Part shown: positions 24,325 through 33,881 of the stretch, piece by piece
Layout: each line of letters opens with the position of its first letter
Numbering within the stretch: the stretch's first letter is position 1
Source: Shewanella sp. Isolate13
GTDB taxonomy: Bacteria; Pseudomonadota; Gammaproteobacteria; Enterobacterales; Shewanellaceae
Direction: 5' to 3'
Assembly: GCF_022398325.1 (NCBI RefSeq)
Contig: NZ_JAKEVD010000025.1
Coordinates: 1 to 64,000 of the forward strand
Length of the DNA stretch: 64,000 bases
Notes under the pieces: generated by a model
Told to the model about the DNA's origin: nothing
The model's input: the letters and a program-made list of their open reading frames with translations, nothing else
Database searches by the model: none
Made by a program: the position numbers and the translations under genes

Positions 24325-26253
24325 ATGTATAACTTAGTTAAGACCTTGTTCTTCGCTGCATTACTCTGCGTACCAGCTAAAGCAAGCTCACTTACCCCAG
24401 AACAGTTCTCTAAGCTAAAAATGATCGAGTCCGCTCAAGTTTCACCTAACGGCAAATCGATTGTGGCCATTTACAATACCAAGAATGGCCCACAAGTAGT
24501 GTTGTCCGCTTTTGGTAATAATAAGATCACCCCATTAGCCCAACTAAAGAAGGCAAAAGACAGAGTCGATTATGTTCGATGGTCTGGCAACAAGTTTGTA
24601 GTGATAGGAACGAGTTATCCTGGCTACTATCGTGGCATCTACTATCGAGTCTCTCGCCTCTACTCCATTGATGTTCAAAATAAAGAAGTCCGCGAACTCA
24701 CCCATAAGCGACTAAGAAAAAGCCAAGGACATAAAGTCCAATCTTATCAGTTACTATCAAGCTTACCAGCTAAAGAAAACGAAGTACTTGTAAGTACTTA
24801 TGACTCTCGCGATAAAGCGTACAGTGTCTTTACTGTTGATCTTGAAAATGGAGACTTTGAAAAAGAGTTCGCCAATAAATACGATGTATCTAGCTGGTAC
24901 CCTGATATTAATGGCACTATTCGTTTAGGCATTGCAGGCGAAAAACAGCAGGGGATTTTTGACGATAAGGGGCATTTTATTAGCACCTGGTATCGTAAGA
25001 GTGCCGATGAAGACTTTAAGCTAATGCATAAACGCAAGTTTGGCGAAGGTCATACTTTTGACATTCTTTCGTTATCGGATGATGGTACTAAAGCCTACGT
25101 GATAAGTGACCGAGAAACCGGCCGACAAGCCCTCTGGTTATACGACATTGAAGCGGGCCTATTTAGCCAAAAAGTCTTTGGTCATGACAAATTTGATTTA
25201 AGTGGAGGCTTAGAGAGCAGCAGTGGTAAATTGGTCGGTGTTATCTGGAAAGATGACTTCATGGAACGTCATTATTTCGACGAAAAGGATAGCCAGCTAC
25301 TCAACAATGTCCAAGCCGCACTACCCGGTTATGAAGTTTCGATTGCCAGCAAGAGTGACGATGACACCAAGGTGTTAGCCTATGCGATTAAGGATAACTC
25401 TCCCGGTAAGTATTTCTGGTTAGATCTTACCGCTAATAAGGGAGGGATCTGGTTCTCTCAATATCCACAACTTGAGAACGTGCCACTTGCAACTGTTCAG
25501 CCAATTCAATACCCAGCAAGCGATGGGATCATGATCCATGCCTACCTCACAATGCCAACTAACCTAAAGCCGGAAGAGAAGCCAGCATTTGTGGTGTTAC
25601 CCCATGGGGGGCCCCATGCTCGAGATATGCGCTACTTCGACCCGCTAGTACAACTCATCGCCAGCCAAGGATACGCTGTATTACAGATGAACTTCAGGGG
25701 CTCTGAAGGTTATGGCACTGAGTTTGAAACTGCAGGTTATTACCAGTGGGGCAAGCGTATGCAGCAAGACGTGATGGATGGTGTTGTTTGGTTAGATAAA
25801 CAAAATATCGTTGCTAAAAATGCCTGTATCGTAGGTGCCAGCTATGGTGGATACGTCGCGCTAACCGCAGCTTTTCAAGATAGTGAACGCTTTGACTGTG
25901 TCGTTAGTATCGCAGGTATAAGCGATCTAAAAGAGATGATTGAAGATGAAGAGAGACAGTCGACCTATGTCGATAACATCGTAGCCTCTAATGACAGTGA
26001 TGCATTGAAAGCATTAGATCAGGTATCGGCAATCAAGCATATCGATCAGATAAAAGCCCCCATTCTGTTAATTCATGGCACGAGAGATACCCGAGTTAAC
26101 TACAGTCAATCTAAAGACTTTTATAACCAAGCTAAAAGTAAACTGGATATTAAATACATCGAGTTTGAAAACGGTACCCATTTCTTAGATGATCCTAAAA
26201 ACCGAAAGGTCGCCTTTGGTGAGTTAAGCGAGTTCCTGGACAAACATCTTTAA
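24325..26253 (+). CDS. Prolyl oligopeptidase family (S9) exported peptidase
   Basis: This 642-residue protein has a signal peptide (cleavage near KASS, about residue 21). A beta-propeller-like N-terminal region is followed by an alpha/beta hydrolase. The nucleophile is S506 in GASYGGY and the likely catalytic histidine is H619 in NGTHF; the aspartate is probably in HGTRDTRV. It is an acylaminoacyl- or dipeptidyl-peptidase-like enzyme for short peptides in the periplasm. It is monocistronic, with AGGAAG before the ATG and a terminator after it. Confidence 0.92.
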   Translation: MYNLVKTLFFAALLCVPAKASSLTPEQFSKLKMIESAQVSPNGKSIVAIYNTKNGPQVVLSAFGNNKITPLAQLKKAKDRVDYVRWSGNKFVVIGTSYPGYYRGIYYRVSRLYSIDVQNKEVRELTHKRLRKSQGHKVQSYQLLSSLPAKENEVLVSTYDSRDKAYSVFTVDLENGDFEKEFANKYDVSSWYPDINGTIRLGIAGEKQQGIFDDKGHFISTWYRKSADEDFKLMHKRKFGEGHTFDILSLSDDGTKAYVISDRETGRQALWLYDIEAGLFSQKVFGHDKFDLSGGLESSSGKLVGVIWKDDFMERHYFDEKDSQLLNNVQAALPGYEVSIASKSDDDTKVLAYAIKDNSPGKYFWLDLTANKGGIWFSQYPQLENVPLATVQPIQYPASDGIMIHAYLTMPTNLKPEEKPAFVVLPHGGPHARDMRYFDPLVQLIASQGYAVLQMNFRGSEGYGTEFETAGYYQWGKRMQQDVMDGVVWLDKQNIVAKNACIVGASYGGYVALTAAFQDSERFDCVVSIAGISDLKEMIEDEERQSTYVDNIVASNDSDALKALDQVSAIKHIDQIKAPILLIHGTRDTRVNYSQSKDFYNQAKSKLDIKYIEFENGTHFLDDPKNRKVAFGELSEFLDKHL

Positions 26254-26308
26254 TCCTGCTTACAACTCAACATTGCTTCGGCAGAAGAGGTAGACTTAGT
26301 CGACAGAT

Positions 26309-26337
26309 AAAAAAGAGCGCAAGGCGCTCTTTTTTTT
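26309..26337. terminator. Bidirectional terminator between the S9 peptidase and ung
   Basis: The stem AAAAAAGAGCGC / GCGCTCTTTTTT has loop AAG and long T-runs on both strands. Confidence 0.92.
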
Positions 26338-26354
26338 ATTGGATAAGATACGGA

Positions 26355-27023
26355 CTATACCTGCCAGTCTATCGGTGCTTCGCCTCTAGCTTGTAATAGC
26401 TCATTAATTTTCGAGAAGTGCTTACACCCAAAAAAGCCTCGATAGGCCGATAAAGGCGAAGGGTGCGGCCCAGAGATGATCTGATGCTGCGGCGCATTAA
26501 TCCCTTTGCCTTTCTTAATGGCGTGGGCGCCCCAGAGTACAAAAATAATGGGTTGAGGTTGCTCATTTAGCAGTGCTAAAGCGTTAGCAGTAAAGGTTTC
26601 CCAGCCTGATTTTGCATGAGAATGCGCCTTACCTTGCTCTACGGTTAATACCGTGTTGAGCATCAAGATCCCCTGCTCGGCCCAGCGGCTCAAATTGCCA
26701 TGGTCTGGCACAGTAAAACCAACGATATCGCTAGCCAACTCCTTGTACATATTTACCAGTGATGGCGGCGTCTTGACTCCCAGTTTAACCGAGAAGCACA
26801 AACCATGTGCCTGCTCTTGACCATGATAGGGATCTTGCCCAATAAGCACCACTCGCACCTTGTCCAGCGGCGTTGAGTCAAACGCGGCTAGCACCTCAGC
26901 CTCAGGCGGATAGATCACCTTACCTGCGGCACGTTCGGCTTGGACAAACTGCTGCATTGACTGAAAATAGGCTTGTTGCTGCTGTTCATTTATAAATGAT
27001 GACCAGCTAGAGTGCGCAGTCAT
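26355..27023 (-). CDS. ung: Uracil-DNA glycosylase
   Basis: This 222-residue enzyme removes uracil from DNA as the first step of base excision repair. The water-activating D64 lies in GQDPYHGQ (residues 62-69), the same position as in E. coli. [13 protein letters not shown] near residue 187 is the minor-groove Leu/His loop. The length is standard. It is convergent with the S9 peptidase and divergent from the pilin genes. Confidence 0.97.
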   Translation of the reverse strand: MTAHSSWSSFINEQQQQAYFQSMQQFVQAERAAGKVIYPPEAEVLAAFDSTPLDKVRVVLIGQDPYHGQEQAHGLCFSVKLGVKTPPSLVNMYKELASDIVGFTVPDHGNLSRWAEQGILMLNTVLTVEQGKAHSHAKSGWETFTANALALLNEQPQPIIFVLWGAHAIKKGKGINAPQHQIISGPHPSPLSAYRGFFGCKHFSKINELLQARGEAPIDWQV

Positions 27024-27276
27024 GATCTAACCTCAAGATAAAAATTTGCCTAAGCTTAAAAGGTCGCAGTATCACTTGCAATCGTTAGCGCTAAGATAAC
27101 CAGTAAAACAAACTTTAACAGCGCTTAAGTTGGGCACTCCCCATTGAGAGGCTGGAAATGCTAACAATTTTGTCATCTTAGGCACTATCTTCTACGACAA
27201 AAACCAACCTTTGATCATTGGTATTAAAAATTGTCAGTGTTAATATAGCGCCTCATTCACCTTTGGACAGCAATTG

Positions 27277-27834
27277 ATGTACTCTCCAGCCCACTCTTAT
27301 AAACGGCATTCAGGCTTCACCCTGATTGAACTGGTTGTCGTCATTATCATTTTAGGTATTCTTGCGGTTGTGGCTGCGCCAAAATTTCTAAGCCTATCAG
27401 AAGACGCTCAGGTTTCTCACGTTAAAGCCACCGGCGGCGCCTTTAAGTCCGGGGTTGATTTAGCCAGAGCCGTATGGGCGGTGAAGGTCGGTGATGGCCC
27501 TGCTGAAAACCTGCCTGTGTTTGGCGACTCAGATGATACCCATGTCGACTTCAATGTTAATGGCTGGCCAGCACAACACTATTTCACTGATAGCGAAGAA
27601 GCGCCGAAACTTGATAACGTCGAAGACTGTATCTCGGTATGGCAAGTGCTATTTCAAAACAATGAGCCTACGGTTTCTAAGTCTGGCACCACCGATGAAA
27701 CCGACTATAAAGCAAATTATGATAGTTCTGTGCCCGCGGTTTGCCGCTATGACTACACTGATAACACTAATCTATCAATCACTTACAACTCCAATAATGG
27801 CAGTGTGGTAGTGGACTCAGATCCAAGCAGCTAA
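27277..27834 (+). CDS. Type IV pilin-like protein 1 (MSHA-like)
   Basis: This 185-residue prepilin has the short leader [13 protein letters not shown] followed by [16 protein letters not shown], so a PilD-type peptidase would cut between G13 and F14. Two cysteines (EDC and AVC) near the C-terminus could form the usual disulfide loop. The ATG at 27277 is used; a TTG just before it has no advantage. A related pilin gene follows 58 bp later. No assembly ATPase or platform gene is nearby, so it must rely on a distant machinery, perhaps MSHA. Confidence 0.85.
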   Translation: MYSPAHSYKRHSGFTLIELVVVIIILGILAVVAAPKFLSLSEDAQVSHVKATGGAFKSGVDLARAVWAVKVGDGPAENLPVFGDSDDTHVDFNVNGWPAQHYFTDSEEAPKLDNVEDCISVWQVLFQNNEPTVSKSGTTDETDYKANYDSSVPAVCRYDYTDNTNLSITYNSNNGSVVVDSDPSS

Positions 27835-27892
27835 TATAAACAGTATCAGCTTTGGATAAAGCACTGACTCAAGTGAAATAACGGAACTATTC

Positions 27893-28426
27893 ATGACAAG
27901 AAGCACAACAGCGAGCGGTTTTACACTCATCGAGATGGTTGTTGTGATCATCGTTTTAGCCATCTTAGCCGTTATTGCCGTCCCTAAGTTTATTAACCTA
28001 AAACAAGATGCCGAAATTGCCAGCATAGAAGCCACTGGCGGCGCCTTTAAAGGTGGTATCACCTTAGCTAACGTCAAATGGGCGTCTAAAGGTGGTAACG
28101 GCCCTGTCGATAACCTACAGGTATTCGGCGATGGCAGCAGCGGCCAGCTGGATATCAACCAGTGGGGCTTCCCCGCTCAAAACTATCCGCCATTTGAATC
28201 TAGTCCACGCCTCAACAATGTTGCTGACTGCATGTCTGTTTGGCGTACAGTTTTACAAGATGCGCCTGTGGTATCGAATAACGCCAATACAGCAGGTGCA
28301 GAGTACCTCGCGACCTACATTAGCCCTGATCAATGCCGCTATTTCTACCTGCCAGAGCAGACCATGTCTATCTATTATGACTCCCGTAATGGCAACGTGA
28401 TTACCGATTCAGATCCCAATAGTTAA
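27893..28426 (+). CDS. Type IV pilin-like protein 2 (MSHA-like)
   Basis: This 177-residue paralogue of the preceding gene has leader MTRSTTASG and mature start FTLIEMVVVIIVLAIL. Shared blocks include the EATGGAFKGG segment, the VFGD turn and the DCMSVW cysteine region, with a second cysteine in DQCRYF. The pair arose by duplication and has diverged widely. Confidence 0.85.
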   Translation: MTRSTTASGFTLIEMVVVIIVLAILAVIAVPKFINLKQDAEIASIEATGGAFKGGITLANVKWASKGGNGPVDNLQVFGDGSSGQLDINQWGFPAQNYPPFESSPRLNNVADCMSVWRTVLQDAPVVSNNANTAGAEYLATYISPDQCRYFYLPEQTMSIYYDSRNGNVITDSDPNS

Positions 28427-28500
28427 TAACAATGGTTCATTAATGGCTCATTTAAGATAGAATCGAGTCACTACCATACGTAAACAAGAGCAGAAGCAAG

Positions 28501-28827
28501 ATGTCAGAAGCTAAAAAAGAAACCACCATTTTTGAACTAGCCGATCAATTCATTGCGTTGGCGAACGAACTCGCTGCTAAAGAGCAAGATGTCGGTAAAG
28601 TCGGCACAGCGATGCGTTTTGCAGCCTCTCGCTTCAATGCATTCGAAGCTGCGCTAAAGTCATCCGATCTTGCTGCTGAGAAAGATAACGCTCTTGAATG
28701 GTTTACTGATGAATATAAAGCCATGTTAAATGATAACTTGGATGACCATATCAGAAACCCTGTTCAGTCTCGTGAGCCTGAGCCAGAAGCGGCTAAAGAT
28801 GATGCCGTACAGGTATTTAACTCTTAA
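28501..28827 (+). CDS. DUF3144 family protein
   Basis: This 108-residue cytoplasmic protein of unknown function begins with a helical FELADQFIALANEL segment. RFAASRFNAFEA follows, the conserved core of this small gammaproteobacterial family. It ends with an acidic tail. It is single, with a terminator immediately after. Confidence 0.8.
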   Translation: MSEAKKETTIFELADQFIALANELAAKEQDVGKVGTAMRFAASRFNAFEAALKSSDLAAEKDNALEWFTDEYKAMLNDNLDDHIRNPVQSREPEPEAAKDDAVQVFNS

Positions 28828-28858
28828 TTCAGTTGGTATTAACGGCTGAGCACTCAAT

Positions 28859-28888
28859 AAAAACGCCATCATGTTGATGGCGTTTTTT
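28859..28888. terminator. Bidirectional terminator between the DUF3144 gene and lysE-like gene
   Basis: The stem AAAAACGCCATC / GATGGCGTTTTTT has a short loop. Confidence 0.9.
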
Positions 28889-28907
28889 ATGCCTATAACA
28901 GCATCGC

Positions 28908-29522
28908 TTACAGCGTCACAACGACTCGTACCGCTAATAGAATTAACACCACACCCGATAATTTATCGATTAAAGCAGCCTTCTCTCGCAGCTTTGGCAA
29001 CACGGCGGAATGAGACAAAATCAGCGCGATTAAGGTATACCACAAGCCATCTACCACTAGCGGGGTTAAGACAATTAACGCTTTGCCAGTTAAGCTATCG
29101 GCCACCATCACAAACTGGCTGAATAACGCTAAGAAAAACAACATGATCTTAGGGTTAAACAGTGATATCGCTAAGCCATCTCGAGCAGCAGTAAAGGAAT
29201 CGGTTGACTCTCCAGCAGCGAGTTTATCTGACATACCGCCTTTTGAACGCAGTGCTTGCATGCCCATATAGGCAAGGTAAAGCGCACCGATGACTGCAAT
29301 ACCGTTAAACACCATAGGCGCTTGTTTTAACAAAACCGCCAAGCCTAATAAGGTCACTAAGGCATAAACTCCAATGCCGATAGAGTGCGCCCAAGCGCAG
29401 ATGATACCTTTACCTCGACCGCCACCTAAAGTGTGCCTTACCACCATAGCTAAACTCGGGCCTGGTGACATCGCTCCTAAACAGCAGATAGCTAGCAAAC
29501 CTAGCCAAGCGCTAATACTCAT
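28908..29522 (-). CDS. LysE/RhtB family amino-acid exporter
   Basis: This 204-residue inner-membrane protein has about six helices. The family signature is clear in GAMSPGPSLAMVVRHTLGGGRGKGI (around residues 16-40), where the PGP turn is conserved. It probably exports an amino acid or related metabolite by proton antiport. The substrate cannot be told from the sequence. It is monocistronic. Confidence 0.9.
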   Translation of the reverse strand: MSISAWLGLLAICCLGAMSPGPSLAMVVRHTLGGGRGKGIICAWAHSIGIGVYALVTLLGLAVLLKQAPMVFNGIAVIGALYLAYMGMQALRSKGGMSDKLAAGESTDSFTAARDGLAISLFNPKIMLFFLALFSQFVMVADSLTGKALIVLTPLVVDGLWYTLIALILSHSAVLPKLREKAALIDKLSGVVLILLAVRVVVTL

Positions 29523-29781
29523 CTATTTCCTTTCTTATCGTGTGACTGCGTTAATCGCCACAATATACATGATTGAACCAAGGAGCTCATACTATCAATT
29601 GCGATAAGCTGAAATGACAAAGGGATAAAGATCTGGTTAAACTCAGCTTGCAACGTTCAATATCGCGCCTAATTGAGCAATTTGTCGCGAACGGCTACAA
29701 AATAGTGTAATTAAAACAGTTGAACACAAGCTAAACTCCTAAGGTTTGGAGTCATCATCTATCTAATATCATGGAGTATTA

Positions 29782-30324
29782 ATGAGCACCATTTCAGTAT
29801 CGATTCTGGTTTTCTTTGCACTGATTTGTACCCTTATTGCCGCACTAGTCGGGCTTAAAGTGAAGGGGAAATATATTCCTAACGGCGTGATTGTAGTTTT
29901 AGGCTTTATGGCGATGAGCGTAGGCGCCGTGTTTGGCTTCCTCAACTATGGTGAAGATTATGACGCCTATAAACGGCTTCATTGGCAAACGCTCACTCCA
30001 AGTCAAATCCAGCCACTTGTGGACGAGGGTTATACGGTATTTGTTGATATTACCGCAGACTGGTGCAATATCTGCCTCGCCAATAAAGCCTCAGTGACTC
30101 ACAGAGAGAAAATCGTCAACGCCCTAACCCAGAGCAATATCATATTGATGCAGGGTGACTGGAGTCAGCCCAATGTCGTGGTAGAAAGTTATATGCAAAC
30201 TCAGGGCAGAGGTGGGACGCCCTATAATAAAATCTACGGCCCGGGTGCACCAAATGGCATTGTGTTACCTAGCCAACTGACGATGGATTCGGTTATCCAT
30301 GCCCTACAAAAGGCCAAAGGCTAA
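29782..30324 (+). CDS. Membrane-anchored thioredoxin-like protein (DsbD C-terminal-like)
   Basis: This 180-residue protein has two N-terminal helices (about 5-24 and 33-53) and then a thioredoxin fold. The active site is DWCNIC (about 93-98), with the surrounding FVDITADWC matching the C-terminal (gamma) domain of DsbD. GGTPYNKIYG carries the cis-proline. The DsbD electron-transfer membrane domain is absent, so it may reduce periplasmic cysteines with another electron donor. GGAG precedes the start. The sigma-54 activator and ccoG follow. Confidence 0.85.
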   Translation: MSTISVSILVFFALICTLIAALVGLKVKGKYIPNGVIVVLGFMAMSVGAVFGFLNYGEDYDAYKRLHWQTLTPSQIQPLVDEGYTVFVDITADWCNICLANKASVTHREKIVNALTQSNIILMQGDWSQPNVVVESYMQTQGRGGTPYNKIYGPGAPNGIVLPSQLTMDSVIHALQKAKG

Positions 30325-30371
30325 GCCCACTTTACTGATGCGTTGACTAGACCTAGTTCTCAACGTCAAAC

Positions 30372-30403
30372 AGGGGGTCACGAAATAGCGTGACCTCATT
30401 TTG
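30372..30403 (+). terminator. Possible terminator after the thioredoxin gene
   Basis: GGTCACG / CGTGACC pair around a 6-nt loop and are followed by TCATTTTG. The T-run is weak, and the palindrome could instead be an operator for the next gene. Confidence 0.45.
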
Positions 30404-30456
30404 TTCGCCGCTATTTTTGCGTATACTCAGCAGATAAACTCCTCTGTACTGGGCTG

Positions 30457-31917
30457 ATGATGTCTGCCATTAACCTTGAAGATAAAACCAATCACGACGG
30501 CTTTCTCCCCGAGAATCAACTGATCCTGAACGCGGTCAGCGAAGGCATTTACGGCTTCGATTTAGCCGGTAATGCGGTGTTTATCAACCCTGCAGCTGAG
30601 CGAATGACAGGTTGGCAAGCCCATGAGTTACTTGGCAAGAATATTCATGATTGTCACCACCATAGCCACAGTGATGGCAGCCATTATCATAAAGATGATT
30701 GCCCGATTTATAACACCTTAATTGATGGCATCGCTCGTGAGATCTCCCATGAGGTCTTTTGGCGTAAAGACGGTAGCAGCTTTCCGGTACACTACACCTC
30801 AACCCCAGTGTACAAGGATGGCGTGTTAATTGGTGTAGTCGCGATATTTCGTGATATCAGTATTCAAAAGCAAACCGAGCAATCACTGCGTCAGGCGCTT
30901 GAGCAAGTGCAAGCACTATCAGAGAAGCTATCGTTTGAAAACCAGTACCTGCAGCTGGAACTGGCAGATCGTACAGGCGATGTCGAGATATCCGGTTCAA
31001 GCAAACCAATTAGCCAATTAATTCAACAGATTAAACTCGTATCCAATACCGAAAGTACGGTATTAATCAGTGGCGAAAATGGCACAGGCAAAGAGCTAGT
31101 TGCCCGTAATCTACACAGGTTAAGTAATCGAGCCGATAAACCCCTCATTAGCGTTAACTGCGCCGCCTTTTCAAGCGCCTTGCTAGAAAGTGAACTGTTT
31201 GGTCATGAGAAAGGCGCTTATACTGGGGCTACGAGCCGACGTAAAGGCCGTTTTGAGCTGGCTCACCAAGGCACGTTATTTTTAGATGAGGTGGCAGAAC
31301 TTAGCCTCGAAGCCCAGTCTAAGTTATTGCGAGTGTTACAAGAAAAGGAGTTTGAGCGCGTAGGTAGTAGCCAAACCATCAAGGTCGATATTCGCCTAAT
31401 CACCGCGACTCACCATGATCTGCAAAAGCGAGTAGAACAGGGACTATTTAGAATGGATCTCTACTACCGCTTAAATGTATTCCCAATTATTGTGCCGCCA
31501 TTAAAACAACGCCTGAGCGATATCCCAGAGATTGTCAGCCATCTCATTGAAGATCTTAACCGTAAATTAGGTAAGAAAATCAGCAAAGTTAGTCAAAGAG
31601 GCATGACAAAACTGATGCAGCATAGTTGGCCGGGTAACGTACGGGAGCTGCAAAATGTATTGGAGCGCGAAATAATCTTGTCTCAAGGGCCTGTACTGGA
31701 ATTTAACCAATTACAATTTATGGAGCAAAGTGCGCCAGAATCAGACACTACGGGAAATCAAACCCTACAAGAGGTTGAGCGGCAGCATATTCTGCACATA
31801 CTGAAACAGACCCAGTGGCGTATATCTGGAGCTAACGGCGCTGCTGCATTACTTGGCTTGCCACCAAGCACTTTAAGATCACGTATGAACAAGCTGGCCA
31901 TCTCTCGCCCAATTTGA
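30457..31917 (+). CDS. Sigma-54-dependent transcriptional activator with PAS sensor
   Basis: This 486-residue enhancer-binding protein has three parts. The first is a PAS domain (about 20-140) with the unusual cluster IHDCHHHSHSDGSHYHKDDC at residues 63-82. The second is a sigma-54 AAA+ domain with Walker A GENGTGKE (about 207-214) and the sigma-54 contact loop GAYTGA (about 253-258). The third is a C-terminal FIS-type helix-turn-helix. The PAS cluster offers cysteine and histidine ligands for a metal, haem or Fe-S sensor. The adjacent palindromes and -24/-12 promoter suggest that it controls ccoG. Confidence 0.92.
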   Translation: MMSAINLEDKTNHDGFLPENQLILNAVSEGIYGFDLAGNAVFINPAAERMTGWQAHELLGKNIHDCHHHSHSDGSHYHKDDCPIYNTLIDGIAREISHEVFWRKDGSSFPVHYTSTPVYKDGVLIGVVAIFRDISIQKQTEQSLRQALEQVQALSEKLSFENQYLQLELADRTGDVEISGSSKPISQLIQQIKLVSNTESTVLISGENGTGKELVARNLHRLSNRADKPLISVNCAAFSSALLESELFGHEKGAYTGATSRRKGRFELAHQGTLFLDEVAELSLEAQSKLLRVLQEKEFERVGSSQTIKVDIRLITATHHDLQKRVEQGLFRMDLYYRLNVFPIIVPPLKQRLSDIPEIVSHLIEDLNRKLGKKISKVSQRGMTKLMQHSWPGNVRELQNVLEREIILSQGPVLEFNQLQFMEQSAPESDTTGNQTLQEVERQHILHILKQTQWRISGANGAAALLGLPPSTLRSRMNKLAISRPI

Positions 31918-31940
31918 CTGGTCTTATAACTGAACTTTTT

Positions 31941-31972
31941 CACGATATATCGCCAAGACACGATATATCGTG
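31941..31972. promoter_or_regulatory. Paired palindromes, predicted enhancer for the sigma-54 activator
   Basis: CACGATATATCGTG (31959-31972) is a perfect 14-bp palindrome. CACGATATATCGCC (31941-31954) is a 12/14 copy 18 bp earlier. They lie about 65-95 bp upstream of the -24/-12 promoter, the usual place for enhancer sites of FIS-type activators. Confidence 0.65.
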
Positions 31973-32034
31973 CCCCACTCTTGCTAATAACCAAGAATAA
32001 ACCTTTAAAATCAAAGGTTAATGCTGGACAGATG

Positions 32035-32051
32035 TTGGCCTAAGCTTTGCT
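32035..32051 (+). promoter_or_regulatory. Sigma-54 (-24/-12) promoter for ccoG
   Basis: TTGGCCTAAGCTTTGCT matches the sigma-54 pattern TTGGC-N7-TTGCT: GG at 32037-32038 and GC at 32049-32050 are exactly 10 bp apart. It lies 71 bp before the ccoG start. Confidence 0.7.
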
Positions 32052-32121
32052 AACTCTACCTCAACGCGCTGTGACACAAGAATGCGCAATGAATAACGAA
32101 CGCGTCAAGTAGAGAAGTCTA

Positions 32122-33579
32122 ATGTCTAAAAACAACACCGAACAAAAATTGAATTGCGCAAATAACGTTGCGACAACTCAACGGATCCCAATTCAAGTTC
32201 AGCCAGTTCAGAATCGTACTCATCATCAAAACAATAAGATCCATATTCGGCAGCAAAAGGGCGACTTGCAAAAAATACGTACCGGAATGAATACCCTGCT
32301 GGTCGCGCTATTTTTCTTACTGCCCTTTATCTCCTACCAAGGCCGGCAAGCCATTTTGTTTGACCTTAGCGAGCAGCAATTTATCTTTTTTGGCACCACG
32401 CTTTGGCCCCAAGATTTTACCATTTTAGCCTGGGTCTTTATTGCGGCGGCCTTTATGTTATTTTTCGTTACGGTATTTTTAGGGCGCATTTGGTGCGGTT
32501 ATCTATGTCCACAGACTGCATGGACCTTTATCTATGTATGGATTGAAACCCAAATTGAGGGGAACAGTAATAAGCGAGTAGCCTTAGATAAGGCGCCTTG
32601 GAGTGGAGAAAAGCTCAAAAAACGTCTCTTGAAACACAGTGCTTGGGGAGTAATAGCCTTACTCACAGGTTGTGGCTTTATCGCTTATTTTATTCCTGCT
32701 CGAGAACTCTATATCGATATTTTCACCTTTAATGCCAGCTTTTGGGTCACGACTTGGGTGTGGTTCTTTGCCATCTGTACCTATTTAAATGCAGGTTGGA
32801 TGCGTGAGCAGATGTGTCTGCACTGCTGTCCATATTCACGCTTTCAATCAGTCATGTTCGACGCCAATACAAAAACTGTCACTTATAATGCAGTCCGCGG
32901 TGAAAACCGAGGCCCTCGTAAACGTAATCAAGTCACCAACTCCGGCGGCGATTCAGCTTTAAAATTGGGTGATTGTGTTGACTGTAATTTGTGCGTAGAA
33001 GTTTGCCCTACAGGCATCGATATTCGTAACGGGCTACAGTATGAATGTATCGACTGTGGTGCCTGTGTGGATGCGTGTAACCAGACCATGGACAAATTTG
33101 GCTATCAGCGTAACCTTATCAGTTATACCAGCGAAAATGCGTTGTCGGGTAAGGCTGAACCTTTTTATGAGTCATACAAATTTATTGGCTATGGTATTGC
33201 AGCCTTAATTATGTTGACGGTTATCGTGGCTGACATACACACCCGCAGTAATATTGAGCTTAATGTACTTAGAGATAGACAAAGCTTATATAGAGAAACC
33301 AATGACAACAAAATTGAGAACAGTTATACCTTAAAGATCCGTAATAAAACCCAACAAACGCGGCTTTACCGTATCTATGTTTCGGGTAATAACGGCTACC
33401 GATTAGCGGGTGGAGTTAACCTAAAAATTAAGCCTGGAGAGCAGCTCGACTACCCCGTTACCGTCGTTGCCGAGCCAGAGTCTTTCGCTAACAGCCACAA
33501 TGAGATCACCTTTACGATCGCTGAGCAACATAACTACGGCCAAGTCTCACAGCAGTCGAGCTTCTTTGCACCGATTTAA
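32122..33579 (+). CDS. ccoG: Cytochrome c oxidase accessory protein CcoG (RdxA/FixG)
   Basis: This 485-residue inner-membrane iron-sulfur protein is needed for copper delivery during cbb3 oxidase assembly. It has four or five membrane helices. A GRIWCGYLCPQTAW motif and CLHCCPYSRF precede the double ferredoxin motif CVDCNLCVEVCPTG ... CIDCGACVDACNQ (about 290-330). A C-terminal immunoglobulin-like domain follows the last helix. The ccoNOPQ genes are not in the window. The gene stands alone behind a predicted sigma-54 promoter. Confidence 0.95.
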   Translation: MSKNNTEQKLNCANNVATTQRIPIQVQPVQNRTHHQNNKIHIRQQKGDLQKIRTGMNTLLVALFFLLPFISYQGRQAILFDLSEQQFIFFGTTLWPQDFTILAWVFIAAAFMLFFVTVFLGRIWCGYLCPQTAWTFIYVWIETQIEGNSNKRVALDKAPWSGEKLKKRLLKHSAWGVIALLTGCGFIAYFIPARELYIDIFTFNASFWVTTWVWFFAICTYLNAGWMREQMCLHCCPYSRFQSVMFDANTKTVTYNAVRGENRGPRKRNQVTNSGGDSALKLGDCVDCNLCVEVCPTGIDIRNGLQYECIDCGACVDACNQTMDKFGYQRNLISYTSENALSGKAEPFYESYKFIGYGIAALIMLTVIVADIHTRSNIELNVLRDRQSLYRETNDNKIENSYTLKIRNKTQQTRLYRIYVSGNNGYRLAGGVNLKIKPGEQLDYPVTVVAEPESFANSHNEITFTIAEQHNYGQVSQQSSFFAPI

Positions 33580-33593
33580 TGGGTTAAAAGAAG

Positions 33594-33880
33594 GTACTAG
33601 GTTCTAGGGCGCTGCGCTTCGAGAACGGGCTTCGCCCTGCTAGGAAAATCAAAAGCATGACGGACTAAAGCCCGACCTACAAAGTAAGATTGAAGCCGCT
33701 GTTACTTCTGAGCTTTACCGTCTGAGCTTTATCGTCTTAGATCTTCCTAGCACCTAGCACCTTTCTTTGCCTTTCCTAGCACCTTTCTTTGCCTTTCCGT
33801 GAGCGCAGCGTTCTGTAGTGACGCAGTCACGTTTGCTAGGCCACAAGCCGTTCGACTTTGCTTGTACCGTCTTAGCTTTA
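33594..33880. repeat. Dispersed repeat, copy B
   Basis: The same blocks as copy A appear: CTAGGTTCTAGGGCGC, CGGGCTTCGCCCTGC, ATGACGGACTAAAGCCCG and the GTGACGCAGTCAC hairpin. It has a local doubling of the CCTAGCACCTTTCTTTGCCT segment. It forms a direct tandem with copy C, and together they fill most of the 700-bp gap between ccoG and the acyl-CoA ligase, which has no gene that I can see. Confidence 0.85.
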
Positions 33881-33881
33881 A

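Noticed and set aside
30372-30403. Firm terminator call after the thioredoxin gene
   Set aside because: The T-run is weak, and the palindrome GGTCACG/CGTGACC could be an operator; kept only as a low-confidence feature.
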